The translations under genes were made by a program, and so were the position numbers. Shown piece by piece: positions 63,541-64,000 of a stretch of DNA of 64,000 nucleotides (positions are counted from its first letter, which is position 1; every line of letters starts with the position of its first letter). The notes beneath the pieces are model-generated. The model saw nothing but the letters and a program-made list of their open reading frames with translations. It made no database searches and was not told where the DNA came from. Source of the stretch: Metopolophium dirhodum (taxonomy: Eukaryota; Arthropoda; Insecta; Hemiptera; Aphididae); the NCBI RefSeq assembly GCF_019925205.1, contig NC_083567.1:15686001-15750000 (forward strand). The letters are read 5' to 3'.

Positions 63541-64000
63541 GTGACAAAACAAACTTTTTTCGTCATGTGCAAAGGCCAAAAAATGATGATTATAGGTACC
63601 GATGGTACAAAATATATACAATTATATAATACTAGTGTTATTCGAAAATATAAACTAATTTTAAATATTTTAAATTTATATAGATACCCTAACCACATTT
63701 ATGGCAATAAACCATGGTACTCTGTCAATCAGTATTCGCAAAATATACGACATATTTTAAATTAAACTCTTATATAGATATAGCTGTTAATTAGGTAGGT
63801 ATTGGAATTACATTTTTCTACCTGTAGCCTAGCTGTAAACACACCTACCAAATATTCGAAAATTTGTCAAATTCGTAAATTCATTGATGTTTATGACCAT
63901 AGACTATAGAGTATAGACCTGATTATCAGGTCTATGTTTATGACAAATCCTGCGGCGATATCAACTTTGGTTTTACAATAAATTAATGATAACCTTATAC
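63541..64000. other. AT-rich right edge
   Basis: The open plus-strand frame 63541-63765 has no recognisable domain. A perfect 10-bp inverted repeat with a 3-nt loop (ATAGACCTGA / TCAGGTCTAT) lies at 63913-63935. Nothing else is supported. Confidence 0.4.

Noticed and set aside
63913..63935. Transcription terminator-like hairpin
   Set aside because: Perfect 10-bp arms, but rho-independent terminators do not apply to insect nuclear genes and no transcript end is expected here.
1..64000. CRISPR arrays, prophage or bacterial operons
   Set aside because: No regularly spaced repeats, ribosome-binding-site-led operons or prokaryotic genes; the genes have spliceosomal introns.

Overview
The window is nuclear DNA of a hemipteran insect, most likely an aphid. 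This is inferred from the high AT content, small genes with short U2-type introns, the many GTACCTA-type words, and the repeat load of hAT elements, tRNA-headed SINEs and decayed jockey/RTE-like LINEs. No bacterial, viral or organellar genes were seen.

Four protein-coding genes could be built exon by exon with matching splice phases. (1) 1861-5465, minus: central exons of an Rbfox (fox-1/A2BP1) splicing regulator, with a candidate upstream exon at 21491-21610. Its 3' exons lie beyond the left edge. (2) 42491-54223, minus: a 17-exon gene for a 915-residue helical-repeat-like protein that I cannot name with confidence. (3) 54968-56099, plus: TMEM11 (PMI), a mitochondrial inner-membrane protein, in three exons with a 14-nt first coding exon. 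(4) 60621-62949, minus: a complete six-exon SDR dehydrogenase of the DHRS7B type. Genes 2 and 3 are divergent across about 745 bp; genes 3 and 4 are convergent.

Layout: 1-5.5 kb holds Rbfox exons and introns. 5.5-22.7 kb is the long Rbfox 5' intron and promoter region, with CpG-rich islands and one exon-like piece on the opposite strand. 22.7-42.4 kb is mostly intergenic, with hairpins, a 941-bp hAT remnant with intact target-site duplications, a 31-bp tandem repeat and LINE fragments. 42.5-54.2 kb is gene 2; its 4.5-kb last large intron is a transposon nest (SINE inside a long inverted-repeat element, a 1,096-bp hAT with perfect 8-bp duplications, and an orphan plus-strand exon). 54-63 kb holds TMEM11 and DHRS7B, and the right end shows only a promoter-like stretch and AT-rich DNA.

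The genes are unrelated in function. The most informative regulatory signal is three TGCATG motifs, the Rbfox binding site, at both splice sites of Rbfox's own 93-nt RRM exon, which suggests conserved splicing autoregulation. I found no new multi-gene system. The best leads are that motif cluster, the 105-nt hairpin at 36.2 kb, the orphan exon at 46.4 kb and the unnamed 915-residue protein.
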